NCBI RefSeq assembly: GCF_036785885.1
Contig: NC_092317.1
Coordinates: forward strand, 1,676,501 to 1,740,500
DNA length: 64,000 nucleotides
Direction: 5' to 3'
From: Coffea arabica
Taxonomy: Eukaryota > Streptophyta > Magnoliopsida > Gentianales > Rubiaceae
Positions 1 to 10,683 of the stretch are shown here, in pieces. The notes under the pieces are model-generated. The model worked only from the letters and a program-made list of their open reading frames with translations, was not told the origin of the DNA and searched no databases. A program made the position numbers and the translations under genes. Position 1 is the stretch's first letter, and every line of letters begins with the position of its first letter.

Positions 1-369
1 CCTGAGCCGCCCCGCCCCTTTCTTTGTCAACTTTATCACCAAAATTGCACAAGTACATAAAACCAACGGACTTGTGCAAGTAAAAACTCTTTCAATGTGG
101 CTAGTCCTCCAACGGATAGGAGACTGGAGTAAGTTTGAATGGCAAGAACTTTTTGAAGTCGTAATGCTGTTCTCGGTCTTGTACAAACTAGTGTGAATAT
201 CCGTGCTACGCACGGTGCTAATATTATTGAAAAAAATAAAATGATAAACAAATAAAGGTGAAAAAATTGAACCAACAAATTTTAAATGTAATATCTATTT
301 AACAATAGTTTAAAATATAATAGAATGTGTATATCATTCAAGAACTGTCTTTTCTCGAAAGATGGATCC

Positions 370-1085
370 TGAAAAAAAAATAAAATCTATATTAAAAAAG
401 GGAATGATATATTTCTACAAATGAATGTAATTGAATGTGGTTAAAATGAAATACTTACAAATACTAAGCATTCGATTTGATAATCTTCCTTGAAGGTGCG
501 AACACTCTTCACACCAATCCACTTTTAGTACGAAAGCCAAAATTGGTGATTTAATTAACTCTGTTGAATTTTGTGGAGTGCGTACTACAAATGAAAATGC
601 ACGATCTATGCATGAATTAATTCGTTGGCCGAATAACCTATCATTATTTTCCTGATAATTAACAACGTACGAAATTAGTGTATTTTTTTACATGATTTAT
701 AAATAGTACTATAAAAAATAAACATATATTAAGAAATTCTACCTTCCTTTGTAATGCCCTGAGATAAGAAGTATCACAACCAAATACAAATCGTGCATGT
801 CTGTCTTGTAGATTAATATGCATATTACCACTGGAATCTCTGATTTGTATATTAACGTTATACCTGTTTGACAAATAAAATATTATATGCAATACAGAAA
901 AATATATTGAAGTTAAGTATACATGAAATTAATTACCTAATAACAGTGGCAACCACGTCATTACAATGCATACACACTGTCTTTGAAAAATGACCTTCAC
1001 ATAGCTGAATACCATTTTCGTTCCTTGAAACCGTTTGTTCTGGCGAATTAAGGCAACAATAGCATCCTATTTTCTTCCCAAAACA
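370..1085 (-). pseudogene. RPA-like (OB-fold/zinc ribbon) gene fragment
   Basis: Three short exons on the minus strand read in one phase: about 1085-937, 863-743 and 651 to about 462, joined at GT..AG sites (donors at 936 and 742; acceptors before 863 and 651). The peptide has a zinc-ribbon-like region (GCYCCLNS, then LCEGH and CMHCND) followed by VIRYNVNIQIRDSSGN. This is the arrangement of the C-terminal DNA-binding domain of plant RPA70-like proteins and the RPA-like proteins carried by Helitrons. A third exon encodes RAFSFVVRTPQNSTELI. No start codon or N-terminal OB folds are visible, and the next junction (donor near 460, acceptor near 370) would create a stop. I read it as a captured or decayed fragment. 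The family call rests on the Cys spacing and the RY..D.(S/T)G pattern, so it is moderate. Confidence 0.42.
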
Positions 1086-1130
1086 TCCTATTCGTAGTGA
1101 ATAATAATCTGTGTGGTTTGTTGTGAAAAT

Positions 1131-3330
1131 CTAGTTATGAAATTTACTTGATAATGTTCAGAATTAGCTTCATCTTCTTTGTTTTGGTGCTTCTGCACAA
1201 GAATTTAGCCATATATTTTATGTTATTGGAGTGATCTTTTAAATTCGGTGAAAAAAATAGCAGTTGATCATATGGTTCTGACTAATGTGGCCCCGTGGAT
1301 CAAGTTTTTTAAGTCTGGACTGCGGAGGGAAAGGTAACTTTATAGATGAACTTGGTCTCCTGTGGATGCCTGATAGTCAGATGATCAGGCATTTTTGAAA
1401 AGTGATGGCTCTCTCTCTCTGTATATGTCCGCTTTTTGTCAGTGTGGATATTAAATAAACGCGTACAGTCACTTATTATTCACAACGAAAAGCGTATCTG
1501 CTGTCTCTACCGCACGAAAAATTAATACATTTTTGGGTCTCTCTGTCTCATGTTTATTGTTGCCAATACTAATGTATTAGGCTGTATTTGAGAGTAGGCC
1601 AGGGGTGATTATTTGCTTAAAGACGACTGGATAGACCATATGTATTAAAGAATCGACGTTTGGAAATGTTCGTAACTTAATAAAGAGTATAGCCAAAAGG
1701 ACACTATTTTTGTACTCTTGCAGCAGGTAGCAGAATAGAATCACAAAGAAAGTACTGTTAAAGGTAAACAAAAACTTGGAAATAAACATGAATTCGACTC
1801 ATATATGGTAGTAGAAAATGTGGAAACACAGAACTGCGTTAGAGTTAAGACGCCACCCAGATGATATAAATCCAGGTAGTATTATTAGTCTTGCAAGAGC
1901 TCTGCAATTTGGAGTTGGATGGGTGCTGGTGAAACACCGTTGTTGTTTCCTCTCCTGATATACTAAAGAAGTCAAATCTATGTGCTTAATGTCTATCCCA
2001 TTAATTGTCAAATACCATTAATGTCTATCCCATTAATTACGTTACAGTTAACATATTTGACCTTGTTAAAAGTTCTGAAAAATTACAAAGTAATTTCATA
2101 AATTCATTTTCAGCATCTGTTCTTTATTTTCTTATTATTACGTTACAATTGGCATGCTGCTTGATGTACTACAGAAGTCAAATCTATGTGCTTAATGTCT
2201 ATCCCATTAATTGTCAAATACCATTAATGTCTATCCCATTAATTACCTTACAATTAATGGGATATATGGCAAATAATGGGACATTAAGTCTATTCAATTA
2301 AATTAAATGATTAACTTTTTTTGTCCAACTTTACTTTGAAACGAAATCTATGTGCTATCGAGGACTTCATTTCCAACAAAAAAAAAAAACACCATCTGCC
2401 TTTTAAGACTGTGCTAATGCTTCCCGATATTGAAGAATTCAGAACCTGGAAGAAATGGCTAGTCATTTTGTCAATAGCATCTGCATTAGAACAGCCGACA
2501 GTTTCAAGCTGGATTCAAGCAAACCAAAAGGGTGCATTTCTAGATCAGGTATGCTCATAATTGTAACTACTCCTTTTGTACCAATCTTAATGCAATAACT
2601 GCTACACTGGTATCTGAATTCTTTAGTCTCTTCTCATCCTCTTCACGTAAGAGTTATTGCTATGCAAGATGAATTTCCAACGTTTCCTGATGTTGACCAT
2701 TAATGTCTATCCCATTAATTATGTTACAATTAATGGGACATTAAGTCTATTCAATTAAATCAAATGATTAACTTTTTTTTGTCCAACTTTACTTTGAAAC
2801 AAAATCTATGTGCTATCGAGCACTTCATTTCCCAAAAAAAAAAAAAAAACACCATCTGTCTTTTAAGACTGTTCTAATGCTTGCCGATATTGAAATTTAA
2901 GACTCTAGTTATGAAATTTACTTGATAATGTTCAGAATTACCTTCATCTTCTATGTTTTGGTGCTTCTGCAGAAGAATTTAGCTGTATATTTTATGTTAT
3001 GGGAAGGGGGGGATATGGGGGCGTGGGCTACTGGGCTGTGGTGGGGGTTGGGGTTGCGGGGATATGGGGGGCGTGGGCTGTGCTTCTGCATTTTTTATTT
3101 TTCAAGTTAGAAGAAACTCTATCCCTTGCATAGGTAAAGAAAAGAGAATTAAGAGATGGAGTTCCAAATATATTCTTTTAATAATTTCACGTACTTTTCA
3201 TCACTTTTTTTTTGTAAAAAAAAGGATTTTAGGCAATCATGATTTGGACTAATTCTCATTTCGCTCTTTGCGTTTTAATTTTAACATATTTGACCTTGTT
3301 AAAAGTTCTGAAAAATTCCAAAGCAATATC
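1131..3330. repeat. Nested direct duplications
   Basis: Several segments occur two or three times. About 95 bp starting ctagttatgaaatttacttg lie at 1131 and again at 2906. A block containing ccattaatgtctatcccatt recurs near 2020, 2220 and 2699. The stretch from about 2279 to 2440 (gggacattaagtctattcaa, an A-run, then accatctg) is repeated at about 2733-2900. A segment with acatatttgaccttgttaaa lies at 2048 and 3283. The copies are diverged but collinear, so the tract grew by repeated local duplication or by copies of one transposable element. No gene is supported here. Confidence 0.7.
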
Positions 3331-4377
3331 CGACCTGGAAAGGCAAAGCAAAACATACTTAAAAGGTAGAGGGACCGACCTGGAAAAGAAGGTTGATTTC
3401 TAATGAAGGTTGTGCACATAATATCTTCCATTACTGCTCACAAAAGAAACAAAATCAATACATTTACAAAATTAATAGAAAACCAAAAACAAATAAGAAA
3501 CTAAGAGAGAGGGTGAGGGAATTAACTCGATAAGTTAATTAAGTCGATCAGTATAAGGGTTGGGAAAAAATTATAGACATATTATATTATTGGAAATAAT
3601 CAAAAATAAAAAAATATTACAATATTGGGACTAATATTTGGAATTACAATGGAAATGCCAATATTTAAAGAAAACATGATACCAGATTTTTTAATTTGGT
3701 GCGAGCGACGTTTTAATCGGTGTAGTCTGGATTTTGTCCTTCGGATTTGATTTGAAATTTATCTTTCGTCAGCGCAAACTTGATGAAGCTTTTCCAACTG
3801 GTGTGTGGAATCGTTGCGGTGTATGTTTCGTTTCCTAAGCAAATGTTTCCTCCGTTGCAATCTTGCGAGTTTGAAATCTAGTTGTTGTTGAAATGCTTGT
3901 AGGCGGACATATTCCATGGTGAGGAAACTTTAGATGGGTTCCCTACAAAATTTGAGTGAAAAATTTTAATATGTTAAATAATAGGACAACTTGAATTTGG
4001 GATAGCAGATAAGTGGGGCAAAGTTAAAAAAACACAATAATACTAATCAATACCTAAATGAGCAGGGTCACTTACTGAAAGGTAGTCACCGCCGGCTTCT
4101 TGACGTCTGCCGAAGGTTCAAGAAAAAAAGTATGATGCGTACTAAGAAGAGCACCGGAGTTGTGGTACCAAAGCTGCATCAGTTTTCATTGGTCAAAAAG
4201 GGCGTAAGTTAATAGTATTTTCCAATGGCTAAAAGATTGCAAAATTCTAACATACACAAACAATATTTATGATGTAAAACAGAAACTTCTAATTCCAATA
4301 AGCCCAAAAAAAGTCATACTAAAACATTAACAAATAAAGAAATCCAAAAAAAGGAATAGGCAGATACCTTTGGAGAC
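3331..4377. other. Intergenic, possible captured gene pieces
   Basis: No gene is supported. On the minus strand, 3870-3722 reads CNGGNICLGNETYTATIPHT and continues open to a stop. About 4205-4085 reads LWYHNSGALLSTHHTFFLEP, bounded by a plausible acceptor and a GTAAGT donor. I recognise neither. They lie downstream of the fragment at 4378-4530 and could be exons of the same decayed locus or pieces brought together by a transposable element. Confidence 0.3.
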
Positions 4378-4530
4378 GGCACCAAGATGGACTCAAATAT
4401 CGATGAAGAGGATGAAGCAGAGGACTCCTTGGACCCAAAAAGATCAGAAGTGAATGAAGAAGAAGAACCAGATTGCTTTCTTTTGTGAGAAGTGTATGAT
4501 CGCTCCTAGGTAGTTAATGGCGGAAATGTA
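4378..4530 (-). pseudogene. SSFTSDLFGSKE-type gene fragment (first exon)
   Basis: The minus strand encodes SGSSSSFTSDLFGSKESSAS, then a serine run and FESILVPSPK, ending at a clean donor (AAAG followed by GTATCT, exon end 4378). This matches the N-terminus of a small plant family of unknown function whose members begin with a few basic residues, then SSFTSDLFG(S/P)KE and a serine run. In this copy there is no in-frame ATG before an upstream stop (TAG just before ERSYTSHKRK), and the characteristic C-terminal tail of the family was not found downstream. I therefore call it a broken fragment. Family recognition is from memory of the motif only. Confidence 0.33.
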
Positions 4531-5685
4531 CATATACTAAAACGTGGTATGATGATAGTGGGAAACGTGGGAGGAAATATAGGAGTGGTTATAGGGTGAA
4601 TTAAGAGATAGTGGGAATTTTTGAACTTTAAATTTGATTGGTGATAAGGTGGTTATTATTCACTACATTTTATGTATTAAAATAAATACAAAAATCTAGA
4701 AAAAAGAATGAGAAGTTTAGAAGTCATTGAAAGGGTTTCTGCTAAAAACCCCTTCTCAAATTTATATAGATATAGATTGCTTTTGCTTTTGTAATTCATT
4801 CTTCATGTTTTGTACACGTATTCTTCACCAATATCAATTGACAGATCTTACTGAAGACCTTGTTTGGAATTTTTTTTTTTGTTGAAAAAAAAAAGAGTGC
4901 TTTTCGACGTGAGCGGTTAAATTCTCTATCCTATTGAATAGTACTTTGTGATAATTTGACCATGAATTTCATGAACAAGTTTGCCCCAATCCTGACCCTT
5001 CTTCATTTTTTTCATTTTCGTTGTGTGGATTTATCTCTTTCCTTTTTTTATGGGAGTTTTCTAGTTGTATACCAATCCTGCCCCGGCACCATTGAAAGGC
5101 ACACTCTTTATAATCGCTATCTGCTTATGCCATTGGCGCCTCCAATTTTGGTTGACTTTTGAGCTACGTGTACCCACCAACTATGCATGCCCTATTGTTT
5201 TCTTCCTTTTTTTTTTAATGAGTAATCAATAATATTAGCATGATCTAATGCGAACGCTTAAATTCTAAAAAACTTTTTTTGCAGAGAATCACTTAAACCG
5301 AATCGTTGAGCAACAGATTCCCTAGATTTGAAGCGTGAAAAACTTGAAAACAAAGCATAACAATCATGAAAATTATTTACAAAATATTGTCGAATATAAT
5401 GTATTATCTACTTCCTTCATGGAGTATAACATGAATTTATTAGATAAGGGGAGAAAAAGATGACATTCATTTTCACTAAAAGATTGTAGATTGAGGATAT
5501 ACAACAGTCTCTTTTTTTTTTTTAGGATATACAGTCATTAGCTTTTTGTACCATAAAAAAAAATTCTTCTTAAATAAGCTATCAGCCAATTGTCAAAATT
5601 AACTTTCTATGATTTTGATGGATTAAAATTGGAAAGGAAGGGGAAAAAAAACTCACAAGTTTAATCAGGATTAGAGGGTATTATG
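4531..5685. other. Intergenic, no gene seen
   Basis: AT-rich DNA with homopolymer runs. The longest open frame, near 4956-5162, is a low-complexity Phe/Leu-rich stretch with no recognisable domain. Confidence 0.6.
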
Positions 5686-5770
5686 ACATCTACAATGGAG
5701 TATAATGATGCGTGTAATGCTCATCATGATACGGGTTCATTACACGACCACCCATTGTAGCCACGTAATG

Positions 5771-5808
5771 CCCATTACACGCATCATCAAGATGATGCGT
5801 GTAATGGG
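5771..5808. repeat. Perfect 17-bp hairpin
   Basis: Arm 5771-5787 (cccattacacgcatcat) is followed by the loop caag and its exact reverse complement at 5792-5808. A third copy of the arm core (atgatgcgtgtaatg) lies at 5706-5720. It is probably part of the transposon end structure. Confidence 0.85.
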
Positions 5809-6035
5809 TGGGCTAGTGTTAAAATTTAGCAATGACAAAATTTATACCAACAACGTTAAAGTTAGCAATGTTCATTATTTTTTTAGGAGTTATATTTTAA
5901 TTCTCTATATAAACACACAACACACTCATTTTTTTTTTTATATCCTACCATTCTACTCTATTATTTCTTTTCCTCTCTCACTCATTTTCCTCAACCTGTT
6001 TGCACAATTTTTTAAAATTTCAATATTTTGTGATT

Positions 6036-6272
6036 ATGGATGAAAATTTTAGTAGTTTTACAAATATGTTAAATGCTTCAAATATAGAAAATTCATCCTC
6101 CTCACAAAATCAAAACCCCCAAAATTTTCCAAATTACCCATTTTCTGGTATTCCTACAAATGTGCAAAATTCTTTTTGTCCCCTAAATTTATCCACTTCT
6201 GGTATTCCTATAAATTACCCATTTTCTAGTATTCCTACAAATGTGCAAAAAATAATAATATATTATTTTTGA
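6036..6272 (+). pseudogene. Truncated ORF1-like N-terminus of Harbinger relic
   Basis: The frame of 78 codons starts at an ATG and stops in AT-rich DNA. The product is rich in Asn, Ser, Pro and Phe, with an internal repeat: the segments around GIPTNVQN and SSIPTNVQK each follow a YPFS motif. No DNA-binding domain is reached. It looks like the disordered N-terminal part of a longer transposon protein, cut short. It could also be a chance frame in repeat-derived DNA. Confidence 0.35.
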
Positions 6273-6600
6273 GAGATAGAAAAAGATATATTGTTCAAAC
6301 TTAGAAATTAATAATATTATTTTTTAGAAAATAAAAAATCCAAAAGGCAAAAAATTTAATGAAAATTAATACTTTATTTTTTAAAAATAACAAAATTATT
6401 TTTAAAAAATTACTTTACTTATTTATGGAATATGAGTTATGCATTATTAAAATAAATATTTAATTTAATTATAGACCTATACTATTACATCTTGTGGAGT
6501 ATAATTTATTATGAGTGAAAGTATAATAAAAGAGGAGAAAATAGAGTGTTCACTTGGCATGTGCATTACACTCTAAAGAGTGTAAACTATTGTGATACTT

Positions 6601-7077
6601 TTAGTAAGTACCATTTCATTTCATGCCCTTGGCAGCTAACAATTGGGTAGTGGTCACAGACAACATTGAAGCCACGTAAGAGGCATTTTTTTATTAAAAA
6701 AATGGAGGGCCAGATATCTTTAAAAAATCATTTTGATTTTTGACAGCTTTTCAGGGAAGGAGGAAGCAGTCCACGTGGTGACAGATGCCCGCTTCGTTGG
6801 AACCTTGCCGTCTTTACTCCATCGCCGTCCCCACGACGCTTAGTGTGGTCTTATCCCCACCTTTATCCCGCTCCTGTCCCTTGGACCCTCTTTGGTTAGT
6901 TGAAACTGTCGGGTCTTTGGGACTCGGGACGGCAGTCTTGCAACGAGCTCCTAATGAGGCAAACATGCCCTTTTCCAAAAAATAAAAAAAAATAAAAAAA
7001 ATTGTGGATGAAATAATGTAATACGCGTCCATTGGATATGGTTCATTTTAATCAGCCACATAAAAGAAAGGAAATCA
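6601..7077. other. Intergenic, no gene seen
   Basis: A GC-richer patch (6770-6960) is open on both strands, but neither frame shows a recognisable domain. It may be old transposon or gene debris. Confidence 0.5.
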
Positions 7078-7620
7078 CTAATGAGTAGGCCTGTCAACGG
7101 GTCGGATCTAGACCTGGATTCGGGCCGAATCCGTGAAATTATTGCGAGTATGGGTAGGGATTTAATTCCGTTTCTCGGATCCGGATCCGTTTTGTCAAAC
7201 AAAAAACGGGTCGGATACGGAATATAGTATTTCGACCCGTATTAGACCTGGATCCGGATATAAATGAATTAATAATTTAAAATATATATATTTATCAATA
7301 TAATTTGATTAGGGTGATGTATTTGAATAAAGTCAATTTGATTTCTTTTCTTATTTGGTTTTTTCTTTGCATTAGTTAGAAATTAGTTTACAAATATATT
7401 TTTTTTTCATTTTTATTAGAAATTATAAATTTTGCTAAATTTGTTCGGGCAGGCCCGACCTGGATCCGGGACCCGTCGGATCCGGATCCGGATCCGGAAC
7501 ATATAATAAAAGACCCGTCGGATAAACGAGTCGGGTCCGGATCCGGTATAGTAATTCGGTTCGGGTCCGGAATAATGAATTCCGGCCCGGACCCGGCTCG
7601 TTGACAGCTCTACTAATGAG
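7078..7620. mobile_element. hAT-type MITE with perfect 8-bp TSD
   Basis: The element is 7086-7612 (527 bp), flanked by identical octamers ctaatgag at 7078-7085 and 7613-7620. The left terminus is TAGGCCTGTCAACGGGTCGG; the complement of the right terminus is TAGAGCTGTCAACGAGCCGG. An 8-bp duplication with TAGRSCTGTCAA-like termini is characteristic of the hAT superfamily. Inside, both ends carry GC-rich subterminal arrays of ggatccgg and gggtcgga units in opposite orientation around an AT-rich core, and there is no coding capacity. The perfect duplication suggests a fairly recent insertion. Confidence 0.88.
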
Positions 7621-8800
7621 CATACCAGCTAATTTGACAATAGAATTAGTAGTAGGTTTAGCATTCTGATTTGAGGAATTGGGATTGAAAAAGAGTCATG
7701 TCAACTACAATGTTAGTCTAATCAAGCTTAACTCCGACTAAGATTTACTATTATGCTCCAATCCAGGATTTGAGTAAGGTAACATAACTAAGTTTATTTT
7801 AAAAAAAACAGGAGTCTAAATCGAGTCTTTTTTTAGTTTAATTTGAGTTGAACTTGTCCGAGATTTTATTATGTTTTAATTCGGGTTTGAACTTGATAAA
7901 AGCACAATAACTGTAAAACTCGATCCTAACTGAGTTTCAATTCATATCAAATTACTTTTATCAACCTAACTCAATTAGCTTACGCTTGTAATATTTTGTA
8001 ACTTTCATGAGTTCTTTCAAGGAATTTATCATAATTTACATGATAATGAAAAATATATGGTAGGAAACTTCAACTGTGCATAATAAAATTGAAAAGAACA
8101 ATTTTCAAATGAAACTATATCCATTATGGGATGAACAAAACATTTTTTTAGGATCACCGTTTCATATACGTATTGACTTTCAAAAAATAAAAACAAAGAA
8201 AAAGACAGAATAGGCCACTCACAAATTAACGGCATTAGGACAAAAATTATGTGTCCATAAAGGGTGACAACGGCCTTCCATTGCCATTTAGGAGCATTGG
8301 TAACATTTAACTTTTGAACCCTAATCGTATACAACCTTAAACTGCATTTTTTTAACTACTAATCTTTAAGGCAAATTCACCCCAAGATTTTATTTTTTTT
8401 TCCAGAAAAGAAAAGGTCACACCCGCACCAAATGAACGGGGGAAAGTTACGAGTTCATGACCGTACAGAAAAATCGACCGTGTCTCTTTTATTCTCTCTG
8501 ATTGCGATTGGAACGGCCCAAATCGTAAGTCGTAGTGTATTTGACTTGCACCATATAGAGTCCACGGCCCACACCACCCCCCCCCCCTCCCCAACAAAAA
8601 AAAAACCACAAGAAATAAATAATTCGCTGCATCACATCAGCCACTTTCTCATTTACAACCGCCCCTTTGAGCTTCTCATCTCATCACTTAAGTTACTACC
8701 CCCACACCCCCCTCTCTCTCTCTCCCCTATTCATTGTGAAAACCCAAAGAGCATCCTCACACTACCTTCAACATAAAACTAACTTCAAATTCTCCGGAGA
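7621..8800. other. Intergenic and PRA1 5' region
   Basis: No gene is supported from 7621 to 8340. Close to the PRA1 start there is a C-run (8576-8588), an A-run and a CT microsatellite (8711-8726, ctctctctctctc), typical of a plant core promoter or leader. No clear TATA box was assigned. Confidence 0.5.
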
Positions 8801-9364
8801 ATGACGACATACGGCACAATCCCGACGTCATCCGGAGGCGGAGGCACTAGGCTCGAGTACATAACACGCGCTAAAGAGCGAATCAAGGAAGGCCTCGGCA
8901 CTCGACGCCCATGGCGGGAGATGTTCAACTTCCACTCAATTCGACTTCCCCCGAGCTTCCGCGATGCGCTGGCCCGAATCAAAACGAACGTGTCGTATTT
9001 CAGGATGAACTACGCCATTGTAGTGCTCGTGATTCTCTTCCTCAGCTTGCTCTGGCACCCGATCTCGCTAATTGTGTTTATAGTAATGATGGCGGCCTGG
9101 CTCTTCTTGTATTTCCTTCGGGACGAGCCGCTGGTGATTTTCGGCCGTTTGATTAATGATCGGGTGGTGTTGATCGTCTTGTCTGTGCTTACAATCGTTC
9201 TGTTGCTGTTGACTCATGCCACGGTCAATATTCTGGTGTCCTTGTTGATTGGGGCTGTGCTGGTTGTGCTTCACGCGGCGTTGAGGAAGACCGAAGATTT
9301 GACCGTGGATGAGGAAGCCGCTGGTGGGCTCTTGGGCTCGTCCGGCGGCCCAAGCTCGTCTTAG
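8801..9364 (+). CDS. PRA1.F: PRA1 family protein, F clade
   Basis: Intronless gene of 187 aa. PRA1 (prenylated Rab acceptor) proteins are small membrane proteins of the ER, Golgi and endosomes that bind prenylated Rab GTPases and influence vesicle traffic. The start is [11 protein letters not shown], typical of plant PRA1.F members. It is followed by a cytosolic stretch with [20 protein letters not shown], the conserved [14 protein letters not shown] motif (about residues 63-76), two closely spaced hydrophobic hairpins (about 68-105 and 122-160) separated by FLRDEPL, and an acidic tail ([12 protein letters not shown]). Length fits the family (180-190 aa). The ATG at 8801 is the first in frame and lies at the expected N-terminus. 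Single-exon structure is usual for this family. The coding GC content is well above that of the flanks, as expected for a real exon. Confidence 0.95.
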   Translation: MTTYGTIPTSSGGGGTRLEYITRAKERIKEGLGTRRPWREMFNFHSIRLPPSFRDALARIKTNVSYFRMNYAIVVLVILFLSLLWHPISLIVFIVMMAAWLFLYFLRDEPLVIFGRLINDRVVLIVLSVLTIVLLLLTHATVNILVSLLIGAVLVVLHAALRKTEDLTVDEEAAGGLLGSSGGPSSS

Positions 9365-10683
9365 TAGCAGATGCTCCTAGTTGCGTTTGTGTATGTTGTA
9401 ATGTTCCTTCCTTTAATTAATTACTGAAGTCCCCTCCAAAAAAAAAAGAAAAGAAAAGGAACGTCCCTTTAATTATGTTGTACTTATTTCTGTAATTTAT
9501 TTATGATTCTTGAATCATTTGTTTCATGTCAAATTGTTATTTGTTCGATTTATTTTGCTGATGTTGTTCGCGTGCTTGCTCACTTCAATTGGATTTACTA
9601 GTTCCAAAGCAACAATAAGGTCTCAACTCTACTCATTTTTTTATATATATATATATATATATATTTAATTGCTTTTATTGCTTTTATTGCTTGGTTTTGG
9701 TAGCTGTATGGGGATTGGGACTTTTGAGGCCTCTGGGCAGCTGGGATTCTTGGGAAAATCTACGGGTAATGTATATTATTACATGTTCGTTGCCCGAACA
9801 AATAAATGGTTGCTTTTCCGGATGATCATTTGACTCTCATCAAGTGCAAACTTTGGGGCCTTAGATAGACATAGCTGTGAACGGACTATTGGTCAACTCA
9901 TCCATTGACCATGCCAAGTATCAACTTACCAAAAAATTGAGCTTGAAAACTCGTTGAATTTGATTAAACTTCATTTGGTTGAACTCAAGCTCCAGTGAGT
10001 TAAACTAGCTCAATTTTGAAGAACTGAAATCCCAAAGCAAATTACTCATGTTAGTGAACATATTCTCTAGGCAATTGAAGGTTAAGTTTTTTTTTAAAAA
10101 AAAAAAAATTCCCAGACAAATGCTCTCTTGTGGCTATTTTTGTATTCTTTTTTCCCCTTTTTTTGAAGCTTGAACTTCAAATTCTGTCTGGGAGCACTTG
10201 ATTTCCTATTAAGAAAAATAACGATAAACAAGGTATGTGTCGTTAGAATGACGCAAAAAAAAAAAATAGAAATCTTATAACAGGTACTTTTTTTGGTACT
10301 ACACAATTTGCAGTTGAGATTCTAATACTACAATTTGAAGTCACTATAAAAAGAAAATAGAGAAAAATGAGAATATTCTATCAAGGGTTCAAATTTCAGA
10401 ATTGATACGGAGACGGCATGTATTATCTACAAGTAGATACGGTCTCTCCTTAACATAACCAGCCCAGCCCAGCCCATCAGCGCTGGCTTCTGGAGTAGGG
10501 CCTTGGGACAACCACATCATCCCACGCTCACAGGGCGGTTAATATGCTGTGTTGGAGTAAATCAGTGAAAAGGGATGTGGGAATTCACTTCCACTAGTTA
10601 AAATAGTACAAACTGTATGGTAAAAACTACCAGTAGTGTCTCCAACTGTGGGTGTTCCACAACACCGGCGACGGCGTTTGAGA
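9365..10683. other. PRA1 3' region and upstream region of the RRM gene
   Basis: A (TA)n tract lies at 9643-9663. The segment about 9865-10020 (tagctgtgaacggac, then gagctcaa-rich DNA) resembles a diverged hAT-like MITE. From about 10440 to 10680 GC rises toward the RRM gene start, probably promoter and leader. No other gene is seen. Confidence 0.45.

Larger units (their letters stand above)
5686..6600 (+). mobile_element. PIF/Harbinger-like relic
   Basis: The left end (5703-5725) contains atgatgcgtgtaatgctcat, and the complement of the right end (about 6560-6590) contains gagtgtaatgcacatg, so the ends share a gtgtaatgc.cat inverted motif. Between them lies a perfect hairpin (5771-5808) and a short open frame (6036-6272). 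The frame encodes an Asn/Ser/Pro-rich N-terminus beginning MDENFSSFTNMLNASN. This resembles the N-terminus of the Myb/NAM-associated ORF1 proteins of plant PIF/Harbinger elements. No transposase is present. The exact ends and target duplication were not fixed. Confidence 0.4.

Noticed and set aside
10636-10683. Upstream extension of the RRM protein frame
   Set aside because: It would need a GTG start; the ATG at 10684 is the first in frame and the extension has no conserved content.
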